Source: Thelephora terrestris
Lineage: Eukaryota > Basidiomycota > Agaricomycetes > Thelephorales > Thelephoraceae
Reading direction: 5' to 3'
Length of the DNA stretch: 64,000 nucleotides
Assembly: GCA_015956445.1 (NCBI GenBank)
Contig: WIUZ02000003.1
Span: forward strand, 930,001-994,000
Positions 12,496-22,922 of this stretch are shown here, in pieces. The notes under the pieces were generated by a model, which did not search any database, was not told the origin of the DNA, and worked only from the letters and a program-made list of their open reading frames with translations. Numbering within the stretch: position 1 is the stretch's first letter; every line of letters starts with the position of its first letter. The translations under genes were made by a program, and so were the position numbers.

Positions 12496-15400
12496 GCTGG
12501 CCATACGCAAGGATGGTGCTGCATCCTAACTTGTCTACGCTTGTAGGCTACGCTCGACTGCGTCAGATGCACACGTGAACTACCGCGAGAAGCACTATTT
12601 ACCTCCCAGTAAACGTACATCGCTTCCATTCCATCTCGCATCTAACAGTCATCTAGGCAAGCCAAAGCGAGGCAGGTTCTGCGGGCTGTTTTGAGCCTAC
12701 AATTGAACTAGCTTTGACTGGTACAATTTTCCCACGTTCCATATATGCCACGTTCTCTCCTCTAGCCTCCTACACCTATTCTTTCAGGTTTTCTCTTTAT
12801 GCCGTTCTTCCCATATGCTTAACTCAACATTACTTGCTGTACGTATATATAGCCACCTGAGTCGCACGCTCGGAGGGATGTAATTATTCTCACAGATTTT
12901 CGCGGATCTCGAAACCCTCGGTGGATCCCATAAGCCCACAAGGTGCTATCATTGGGCGACTTCCATAGCTGGCGAAATTCCGTACGGTTCTTGGTTTGTG
13001 ATTCTCATGTACGTCTTGATCACCATCGGCGCGGGTAGGTATTCGTCCTCACCTTCACCATGGGAGAGATCCTCTCCCCATAACGCCCACCCACCGCACG
13101 GTCGCACCGTTCGATTTCCACTTTTCCAGACTGCTTTCTCCACAACATAGACGCTTGTGTCACTCACTCTTCCCGTGCGAGTCGGAGGGCGCTTAGACAG
13201 CTTGGGTATTCGTATTCACTACGCTGATCTGGTCAAGGTCCGTTCAAGCAGAGAATAACACACTGATAACTGATCCCACGAGTAACCGCCTACATCCAGT
13301 CCGCGCAGAGGCGTGGGTCCGGTGAGTACGATCACCGTGGAAACCAGGTGTATTGAGCGTGTTGTGCCTCGCGAACGAGTGAAGCATATACTGAGCGCAT
13401 TTGCGGTCAAAGCGGGGTGCGAGAAGGCTCACCATGACACCCGGCCTGACCCCTGGCAAACGGAGGTTCCCAACGTCGGCCTGAAAATATTTAAATTCTT
13501 ACGAGATAAGCCTGTGGATTTCTGGATTGCAGTTAACCAAACGTCAACGTGTACCCCAGGGCAAGGGTGAGGGGTCCTTGCGGTTTTCCTTTTCCAGTCA
13601 AGATGATACGAGATGATACGCGACCTTATGAGAGCTTTGAACGTGGTGAAAAAGTAAGCACTCATTTTGGCACAAAGAGCAAGAGCAATTACGTGGCGGT
13701 ATGTAATCGCATCATGAACAAGTTAAGCAGTCGCCAATATGCGCCTGCAAAACTTTTCATCTGATATGAGATTTAAGGTGTGTCGCTTCCACGCAACTAA
13801 GTATGAAATTCTCATAGTATATCGTACTTTGAAGAGCCCACCACGCAAAAGTGAGAAAAAGGAGACCGGCCGGAATGCGAGAGTTCCGGCCGCTCGTCAA
13901 CAAGCTTGCCGTCACGTCGAGACAGGGGCGAGACAGCGACGGATTGGTAGGACGACTAAGGCTGTGAAGACTGGCAGTCGAAATTAAATAAGTAAGTGGT
14001 TTTATGACACAGTTCATGTAGGTGCCCTGGCCAAATTTTACGGAATTCAATGTGTCGGATCGTTCATGGTGTGCTGAGACCTACGTAAGTGACTCTGAGC
14101 TAGTGTTTCCGTGGGCTGAGGTTTCTCAGATCTCAACTCGAACTGCGGAGATTGCTGAAAACTCGTTTCCAATCAGGGTGGGGGGCGAAAAAAAAAACGC
14201 CGACGGGGCGAGTTCTTATTACTTTTGCAAGTGGCTACCAGTCTGCCCAGTGCAAGCATGGGTTCAGGAAAAGCTCGTTATAGCTGTTCATGTAACCGAC
14301 GTTATGTGGGGGTTCTTAATCAGGGGAGCGAAGAGGTGCATCCACGTAAATGATGCGCTTAGTATTTCAACGTTGCACGGCTGGGTAGGTATTTCGAAAC
14401 TCGGGTCACCCGAGGATCAGTAGGCTCGTACCAAGCCCTGGAAGTTCTCCTCGAGGAGGCAGCCTCCCGGGCCGGCCATCTGCATCGATGATCGAAACTC
14501 CTAGGCCTCTGCCCTGCTTGAGGTGAATCCCTTCGAAATCCGCAGTCTTGCGTCGAGACTGAAGAAATCAGTGGGTTTTCACGATCGAGCTTAGATTTTT
14601 GGATGTGAGTAAATTGCTCGACTCAGCTTATCCCAGCCCACGGACACTTGTCTCAACTTCTCGTAGTACATGATCTTTGGCGGTGTGACGCGGTGTGACT
14701 CTGGGCCGCCGGGCCTACTCTCGTTGATCGCGATGTTTCACAAGTCACTACCTCACTGCATTCAAGCTCAGGTCGTTTGCAGTTTGCCTACCAGGTTGCA
14801 CGTGGCGGTTGATCCTGATTACTAGGGCGCTCGGCTAATATGTCGGAGCCGCAGTGTGACTGCGCTCGCAAGCGTTCGCTGTGAATTATTTTGGGATGAA
14901 AGTACCAGCTCTTGGCTTCTTGAGGTACAGGCTTCATGTTACAAACCCAGGTGTGTGGCGCAAGGGGATCTTTCCGAAGTGGTGATTATATCTGTTACTT
15001 CCTCTGCCTGCATAGTAGTATTAAGTACGTTCCAAGTAAGTCAGAACCGCCATCGCTTTCTGACAGCGCCGGCATTGCATACTCACTGTTTATGGCCAAC
15101 CACGTTGAAGCTGCACGTTTTGGAGCTTGTCCGAGTCGCGACTTCCACGCGAGCGTTTCCTGCCAACACTTTTTACGAACGTCCCCCAATGGGATGTCGG
15201 AGGAGGCCGCGGCCTCTGCTTCTGGCACCAGCGTTGAGCTGCTTCACTCACAGCGAGACGGTGTCTTTTTCTTGGAAGATCTCCCGAAAGTCCTATCCCC
15301 CACGAGCACTCTAGGTTGCTGAGCCCTGGGAGCTTAAAGGCATACCATTAACGTAACCTTTCTAAGTAGCGTGTTGCTGATTAGGTGCGTGGTTGCCTGC

Positions 15401-16252
15401 ATGTAGAAACGTTTTCGCGCCTCGTGCAGGTCCCGTGGTGATATATCCGAGCAGTCCGAGAGTTGAATTCAAAGCAAGGCTATTTGTTTTCCGGACATCG
15501 GGAATTTCGTCCACGACTGGTTCTCAGGCTCATTCGCACATCAATGAAACCGACTCCCCCACGCAAATGAGCTTGAGAGAACCTTGAAGCTAACGCTACA
15601 ATTAGAGTTTGACAGCTGTACATGAGGAATCTATTCCCCTTGACGCGACTTCTGCTTCCTGGGAGTTTGCCTTCGAATTCGGGATTGCCCGAGATTCCCG
15701 GGACGTGAGTACCGGGTCTTGGAGTTTTTGGTTCTCCAAGTCGTCACAGGTCACATCAGTGACGTCGTCCTTTTCAATTAAGTATGATTCTCGCTTATCC
15801 CGCACCCTCCTCCGCCCCTTCCCTGTCTACCAGCAGGACGAGCACTAAGGGTGACTGTTGATATCGATTGGCTCACGCCATGACGTCCAATTCTCCTGGA
15901 TGGGCAATTTTTTGCAACGTACCATGTCACATTTGCCAAGATCTACCGATCATTTCTGCGAGAGTATCGTTGTGCCACCGGTTTGGACTCATCCCCACGA
16001 CTTTATTGTGGAATCGATAATAAACGCCCAGAGGCATTGAAACCCTACATAAGTTGAACGAAGGTGTGACGCCGTCGTGAAACGTCACGGGCTCTGCCGC
16101 TCGCCGGCCCTATGCCTGATGTACATCACAGATCCCGACCCTTGCAGCGTGTCATAACAGCCAATTGAGAAAGTAATTGCACATAGGACGGACGCCGGCA
16201 TGTCCTGGCCCTGGTTCTTCACTTTTCAACTCCCATATTCATACCTTTCACC
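12496..16252. other. Intergenic between the two plus-strand kinases, mostly featureless
   Basis: About 3.75 kb. Short frames occur on both strands, but none has recognisable motifs or splice-consistent continuation. The only structure I can defend is a roughly 145-bp block at 15,178-15,322 that recurs at 22,118-22,256. A decayed gene or transposon remnant is possible but I cannot show one. Confidence 0.45.
15178..15322 (+). repeat. Dispersed repeat, copy 1 of 2
   Basis: Begins GAACGTCCCCCAATGGG and ends TATCCCCCACGAGCACTC. It shares GAACGTCCCCCAA, GGAGGAGGCCGC, TCACAGCGAGACGGTGT and ATCCCCCACGAGCACTC, in the same order and orientation, with 22,118-22,256. Spacing differs by a few bases, so the copies are old. 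I see no terminal inverted repeats. It may be a fragment of an interspersed element or of an old gene family. Confidence 0.7.
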
Positions 16253-18085
16253 ATGTCCAAGAAGAGCAGAGCAGCGACGGCGACCACATCTCACAAAGAA
16301 CTTCTGGAGCTCGCAAACGGCGATTTGTCACCCGAAGCGTTGACACAAAAAGCCGTTATTTTGCTTACTACCAAGGACCTGCCACAGAGTATTCTAGGAC
16401 TTACTCCAGATGATCAGGAGAAGTTTGTCGACAAGGTCGATCAGGTATGTCAAGACGTTCTTCTCTTTGAAATCTTGTGTTTTACTTCTGTGGAGGCTTT
16501 CCGTCCTCTAGACTTGAATAACTTGAAGTATGTAGACGCCCTGGGAAACGTGTGCAGTGCAATCCAGCGGCTTCCTACCTCAGCTGTCCTCTCCAAGGGT
16601 CTCGAAAAGCGCGGGAACATCGCTGTGGCGTCAGGAGGTTTTACAGATATTTGGCGAGGAGATTTGGGCGGGGATCGGGTTGCCATTAAAGCTTTCCGTA
16701 TATACCCTGCGCAGAACTTGAAAGAGGCCAAGGATGTGAGCATACAGTCAACACGTGAAGTCTGCTCATATAAAAAAATCACAGGTCCTTTGGAAACGGG
16801 TACCGGTGTGGATGAGACTATCCCACCCGAACATTTTGCAGTTCCGTGGCGTCAACATGACGCTCTTTCAGCTTTCCCTCGTCTACGACTGGGGCATCCA
16901 CGGCAACATTACGCAGTACATAGCCGCAAATCCCCGCGCGTCTAGGCCGCCTCTAGTGGGTAAAACCTTCGTTACAGTGGCGGCCAAAGATATTCACAAA
17001 TCACTTTGTGCAGTTGTTTGGCGTTGCGAAGGGGCTAAAATACCTTCATAGCCTGGGTATACCGCATGGTGATCTGAAGGGGGTGGGTTCTTTCCCGATC
17101 ACTCGGAGGTGAATATGCAATCGTGCTAATTCTGTGCTCACAGGCGAACGTCGTCATTGACAGGAAGGGGAACGCTCGTTTGACAGAATTTGGGTTGGCG
17201 CCCATCAACTCCGACCCGAATTTTACCGTTGCTGCCACGCCAGGATCCGTCGGCACATCCAGGTGGCTGGCCCCGGAAATCATAGCACCCGGCGCTCGCA
17301 AAGGAGGAAACATGCCGGTCATGGAGTCTACAGCTGCTGACGTTTTTGCCTTTGCGATGATCTCATTGGAGGTATTCACAGGTAAGATACCGTTCGGTGA
17401 ACAGAAGAACGAAACGGTGGTGCTTCGCATTTCGCAAGGAGGCAGACCAGAGATGCCTAAAGACGCCCAAGCGATAGGGCTTACAGCCGGGATGTGGACT
17501 CTGTTGGAGAGTTGCTGGCAGCAGAGTCCCAAGAAACGACCTCAGATGGAAGAGGTCGTAGAGAGATGGGGGCAGTTTGTTGGAGAAGAAGACACCTTTA
17601 CTACATTCCCCGGGTGCGCACAAACTACTCTGGTGATTTCAACCTCGTCTGCAGGCCCGTTCTTGACCTCCAGTGATTGGTCTAGGGGACAAGAATATTC
17701 GAGCGAAAAGGGAGAGGGCACCAGCAGACGTCGGGTCAAGACAATGGCTCCCCAATACACGAGGACCTCGGAGAACACTCGACCCCGGACGATGTCTGAA
17801 CTTCCAGGAAGCAGAAGCAGGAATCAGTCCGAATCCAGTCGACGTAGAACAAGCTCCGTAGCTGTAAAATCCAGGGCTGCGACAATCGCGCAAAGCTCAA
17901 TTACAGAACGCTCCCAACAAACCCCCTGGTCCGAGGCACAGCTCTCGACGGTCGCAACTTCTCAGCAAGGAGCACATTCTTACCCCCCCGCAGAGAGTAA
18001 GTTTTTCATTTCAATCCTTCACCAGTTCAATGCTCAATTACATACACAAAAGCACCAAAGGCGAAGAAAGGCTCGTGCTGTGTGA
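16253..18085 (+). CDS. TKL-like protein kinase, fourth of four, EFG variant with long Ser/Arg-rich tail
   Basis: Five exons by eye: 16253-16444, 16529-16735, 16785-16955, 17014-17082 and 17144-18085. The N-terminal region ends FVDKVDQ, like LVDVIDQ in the third kinase. Glycine loop: ASGGFTDIWRG. Lysine: RVAIKAFRIYP. Exon 3 begins VLWKRVPVWMRLSHPNIL. Exon 4 holds IPHGDLKG. Exon 5 has ANVVIDRKGNARLTEFGLAP, WLAPEIIAP, DVFAFAMISLEVFTG and CWQQSPKKRPQM. The DFG Asp is replaced by Glu, which usually weakens metal binding, so reduced or lost activity is possible. HGD and the VAIK Lys remain. After the kinase domain, about 180 residues rich in Ser, Thr and Arg look disordered and could be a phosphorylation or docking tail. 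Exons 3 and 4 (171 and 69 nt) equal those of the third kinase. Confidence 0.84.
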
Positions 18086-20008
18086 TCATGTAGTCTCCCG
18101 GGCTGGCCGTTTACCGTATGCATGTCCCGGTTTTATCTTATGTGAATCTACCGTTTTGGTAACCCCTCGGACAGATGGGACTGCATGCAGGCCAACAGTG
18201 GGTGGAAGCAGGGTCGGACATCTGTGTGGTATAACGCTAACCTTGTGGGATGAATCTATTATTTTGCTTCTATGCGCATTATCACAGGTGACACGACCTT
18301 GAACTACCCAATACCAAACCCCCGGGGCGAGGTTTCACTAGAATGAGCCAACCTTTCATGAATAAGGAGACCTGACCAACCGCAATGCATTTTCGTGACG
18401 GATAGGAGGGAACGTGGTTGCATCGCGCGCGGTCAATTTATTTCTACCCCACCCCACGTTGTTCCCACGCGCGTCGATTGAATCTTTGAAGCTCACATCT
18501 GGCCTACTTTAGCCGTCGCCCTCCATGTCCAGTCAAGCTCAGCTGCTGCAACATCTCTGTACACCAGATTTCTCGCGCTCGCTCTACGGCGCATTCATCT
18601 GTCTCGGCGAGAAGGGCGAACACTCTCACAGTTTACAACGATCTGACTCGGCCAGGCTAGTCGATTTCTTGGATCGGGCATAACTGAATAGTTTTGTAAC
18701 GTCATTCCACTCTCACCGTCGACCGCCTTAGGAGCTAGACGCCATAACAGTGACCAATCCGCTGTTTCGACGATGCCTCCGCCTCTCTGAATTGCACCGT
18801 GGACACGATTCTCATTCACATGGACAACTTCCACTCCTGGTGTACGATTTTTGACGGAGTTCGCGAACGTCATGCAAGATTAGGTGCAGAGTGGATATCG
18901 AGTCACCCCAGATCTCCCAAGGAGGGTGTGCAATGATTGCGAGGGAGGGGTGATTGTTGGGATACTGCAGCCATTACGCCGGGGAGGCAAACACCGCAGT
19001 GGAGGACGGCTGGCCAGATACAGGGGGAAGGCGTGCCAGGTGGAATCGCAAGGTCTACAACGCCCCATCGCTGCCCCAGCCCACATAGCAAGAAGAGATT
19101 AGCAGACCGTGGATGCACGCGCGCCTCAGGGTCGGGTATTTTCCCCGTGTTTCAATAAGGGGACCACCTTTCGCGGAGGGAACGGAACACTGATCCAATG
19201 CGCGTTTGATCTCGGTCTCCATGCGAGATTTTGCGGGAGTCCCCATTTACTCACCCTGGCGAACGCATACAAGGCAATGAACCGACGCGATGGTCTCACC
19301 TGCATTACGATCCACAAGAAGATGAGGTTAGCCCTTGATAGTATCTTGTCGCGTCCACCCCCATGATACGTGGTTCGTATACCGCATCGAACGTCCCCTC
19401 AGAGCAGAGCTAGCCATTGGACTCTGCAAAATGTTTGGAATAGCAATTCCTTTGCACCGAGACACTCCATACAAGAGGCGGAGGCCCTATCACCGCAAAA
19501 TACAGCGATTGTCAGGGTTGGCATTCGTCCGCAATCCTTGGAGATAGCATGAGTTTCCGGTGACCTTGTACTCACTGGTGTCCGTGAGTATCGACGGTTT
19601 CTCGGGACGGGAATTAACCATTGACTTCCAACCGTGCAGTCTTGCTTCATACGAGTAACGAAATTCCTGCGATGCTGAAGGACAGCCAGGTCGATTGCGC
19701 ACAGGTCTGCGCCTTGAAGAGAGCGGTAGAGAATGTATATTTCAGTATAGCATGTATGATTTACTCTACTGGACGTATATCAGCAGACAACCTTAGCCAT
19801 AACAGCGGCTTCGTGGGGTCCACCGCCTGTCTTCATGGTCCGATACCGAAAGTGCACGGTTGAGGAGTCTAATAGGGGAAAATGACATCACTCGCCACAG
19901 AGGAACATCGTCCCGCCGAGATTGACGAACTTCGGGAGTGATTGGACTCGGTTTTCCGATGTGATTTTGATGAATCACATCGAATCGGATCGCATCGGGG
20001 CAACACTA
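18086..20008. other. Intergenic, no gene recognised
   Basis: About 1.9 kb downstream of the fourth kinase. Frames are short and scattered on both strands with no motif or splice pattern I recognise. It ends at the TA target of the MITE that starts at 20,009. Confidence 0.45.
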
Positions 20009-20279
20009 CAGCGAGTTGCAAAACGATAGACGTGTTTTTAGAAAAAACAGGACGATTTTTTTGTTTACATTGTGACACATAAACAAATGTTTTTGAGCCC
20101 AAGGGCCACTCAACTGAATGCTCTCCACGGTTTGCCGTCTCACGGCACCGTCGGTAGACACCCGGGTTTGATCTCTGTCCAATTTTGAATTCAAACATCT
20201 TTGTTTATATGTCACGGTGTAAACAAAAGAAAACCATCCTGTTTTTTCAAAAACACGTCTATCGTTTTGCAACTCGCTG
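20009..20279. mobile_element. Tc1/mariner-type MITE
   Basis: 271 bp flanked by TA on both sides (20,007-20,008 and 20,280-20,281). The termini are CAGCGAGTTGCAAAACGATA and its inverse. The inverted repeats continue for about 85-90 bp with few mismatches (for example ACGTGTTTTT, then AAAAAACAGG, then a TTTGTTTA block). The TA target and CAG start fit a non-autonomous Tc1/mariner (Stowaway-like) element. The ~90-bp middle encodes nothing I recognise. High similarity of the arms suggests a fairly recent insertion. Confidence 0.9.
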
Positions 20280-21828
20280 TAAAACTACTTTCACGGTTCG
20301 AATCCAGTAAAAGTCCGTTCACTGGCATAAACCGGTAGCGGTTATGGTTGTTTGCATTGACCCCTGGCGACTCCCTGTGAGGATTTCCATCGACGGTGAT
20401 AAATAGTTTCCCCGGGTTGCCCAAAATCTAGGAGAGTCGATCTGTCAGCGGGTGTCAACACCGACAATCGCTTGGACCCCCACGCACACGCACTGGCTTC
20501 CATAGTTGTGGGCTGTTTTGAAGGAGGGGATTTCTTGATGATTGATCTTGTTGGAGGTTTGCTATTGAGCGGGGGTGGTGACTTCAGCTAGGGGAACCGG
20601 GGATGACCTTGACCAACCAGATGCTAGTGTGGATATGGCAGGCCCTCGCACTGAACATCGGAACGGACTCCCTGGAAGAAACAATGGTTGTGATAAGAGT
20701 GGAGGCCGTGTAAGAGGAGGAAGTCACATACCTGGCAACTACTTGTCGCAACTAGTGAAAGGGGGCACGGTGTCGTGACCATATTTCGGACAGTATCTGG
20801 AATCGCGATCCTCTCTCGACTATTGGCAACCGCTGCTCGAGGTCTATAAGACTTCCCTCAGCATTCCCGACTGTCCTGACAAGGACTCGCCTGTTCCTTT
20901 GCTTTGCTACACTTCCCTCTCTCCTTATCCCCTTCGCGACGTCCCAATGTTTTCCCTCGTGATGTCCCGACATTTTCCCCTTTCAACCTGCGACCTGTGA
21001 CTTAGACCTGCAACCTGCGCCCTTCGACCTGCGTTCTCCAGTATTTAGTTTCCCTCAGACTTTGTTTCCCTCACGTTCCCTCCCGATCACGTCCCGATCA
21101 GTCCCGATCGTGTCCCGACTTTTCAGTACATTTTATATCTTTAGTTTTAATCTCCCTATTTCCATTCCCTGCGTCCCGATCACATCTCAATCAATCACCC
21201 CACTTGCGACTCCAGACCTCCCTCTGGTTCGTTTCTCAACCACATTCCTTTCCTTCATCTTTCCCTTTGATCCCCCGCCTTCCCTATGTCATAGACTCGT
21301 CATTAGGTCTTTTGACATCATTTTGGTTCGTTCCCTTTGGTTCCCTTTGGTTCCCTTCGTTCTCAGAGTCCCCAGCATGTTATATAAAGACTCCTGTATT
21401 CGATAGACCAAGAAATCAATCAGCAGCATTCTCCCTCTCTCTCTTTCTCTCTCTGAGGCCTAGCAGCATCGCTACGGTCCTCCCTTCGGTTCCCTCGTTG
21501 TCTTGATCTCGTCCAAGTCGTCCCTCTGGTCTCTCGTGTCCCGCTGGTGTCCCGCTTTTTGGCCTTGTTATCCCGATGTTTCCCAATGTTTCCTTTAGTC
21601 TGTTATCAGTAGTTTCATTCCTTGGCTTCCCTGTTGTCTTCCACTTCATTCTCCCGACTTTCATCGCGACTTTCTCTCTCATCGTTTATTCCCTTCCCGC
21701 AGATTCCCCAGAGGCTCGCGCCTCTAAACCGAAGACCCGACCTTCTAACTGCCATCTCTGCCCTCTCGGACTCCGAAGGCTTTGTGGCTAGTTCAACAGA
21801 GGTACCATATGAGATTCCCTGAGAGAGT

Positions 21829-21953
21829 TCTTGTAATTGGAACCAGGGGTGAACGCATTGCTGGATTGGACCAGGTGTTCGTCACGCATGCTGTTGGTGG
21901 GGTAGCGAGGGACCGAAAGAATACTGGGAACAAAAAGAGGGTTCCAATTACAA
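21829..21953. repeat. Short hairpin with perfect 15-bp arms
   Basis: CTTGTAATTGGAACC near 21,829 and its exact inverse GGTTCCAATTACAAG near 21,939 enclose about 95 bp. This could be a very small TIR element or a chance hairpin. I see no clear target duplication. Confidence 0.5.
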
Positions 21954-22117
21954 GTCGAAATTCTCACGTAGGCTACCCGGAATTATAATAGGCTCCAAAT
22001 GGCCGCCGCACAGCACCCAGCACCCCAGCTTCCGCAGCACTGCTGGTACTGTAATGTTCTCAGTTGGTTTTTCTGACAACCCGGACGCGATTAGGGTCAT
22101 CGTTGCCTCCTCGTTGT

Positions 22118-22256
22118 ATGAACGTCCCCCAACGGGAGGAGGCCGCAGCCACTTCTTCTGCACACGCCACCAGTGTCGAGCCCCAATCACAGCGAGACGG
22201 TGTTGATATCCCCCAAGCCCTCCGTTCTATCCCCCACGAGCACTCTCGGTTGCCGT
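22118..22256 (+). repeat. Dispersed repeat, copy 2 of 2
   Basis: Same-orientation partner of 15,178-15,322, sharing GAACGTCCCCCAA, GGAGGAGGCCGC, TCACAGCGAGACGGTGT and TATCCCCCACGAGCACTC. The copies are nearly 7 kb apart with the fourth kinase gene between them. Confidence 0.7.
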
Positions 22257-22922
22257 GCACTCGGAGCCAGTGTTGGACAAGCTGGAAGCAGCGGCCAGCT
22301 CACAGCTATTCACTAGTAGCCACGGCTGACAGTCTGGCAGGTGGCTGCTTTGGGGCCTATCACTCTATGGTATGCCAGGTCACGTTGTCAGACCCCAGGA
22401 TTATCATTATTTATTTACAATTTTACACACAATTTATAGTCAACAAGTTGAACAATGGATTATTTAAATGATTAAAGAATTATTTAAGCCAGATAAGATT
22501 AGATAACAGAAAGTCTAATTATAATCCATTCTAGATAAGATAAGATAAGGATCCTAGAGATTAGATCAAGAGATCAGATACACGGCCAATCAGATCGGGT
22601 ATCTCCAGACGTCAGCCGAGGTGTCGGTGGGTATCCATGGCTCGAGCCTGCTCGAACTCAAGAAGAGATCCCGTCGATATTGATTATATGTCATTGCTTA
22701 CTAATTAAGACTTATTATTTTCCCCATCTGCGGTGCATGCCCCTGATTCCATCTTATGTTTCTTCCGGTCCCTTGTTACCTTTGCCTTTGCCACTGCTTC
22801 ACCACATTTTCCGGGGTTTTCCTTCTGCAACTTCTTAGCCATCCTATCATGCAATTCTTGACGATCTTGGGTCCACGGCACTGGCGCAATCAAATTTCTG
22901 GGGAGGACTTTTCGCAGGTATG

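Larger units (their letters stand above)
20282..22704. other. Non-coding stretch with pyrimidine-rich LTR-like tract
   Basis: From about 20,900 to 21,780 the plus strand is strongly pyrimidine-rich, with recurring TCCCGATC/GTCCCGA words, and carries a TATATAAAG box at about 21,380. TGTCGTGACC at 20,771 could be an LTR start. I found no matching end or target duplication, so an old LTR is only a guess. The stretch also holds a small hairpin (21,829-21,953), the second copy of a dispersed repeat (22,118-22,256) and an AT-rich patch (22,390-22,560). Confidence 0.4.

Noticed and set aside
20295-20305. GGTTCGAATCC, a perfect tRNA T-arm/B-box word
   Set aside because: The bases upstream are the end of a MITE and do not fold into the other arms of a tRNA; no A box or acceptor stem.
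20771-21800. Possible full LTR (TGTC start, TATA box, pyrimidine-rich)
   Set aside because: No matching ACA end or 5-bp duplication found; kept only as an LTR-like tract.
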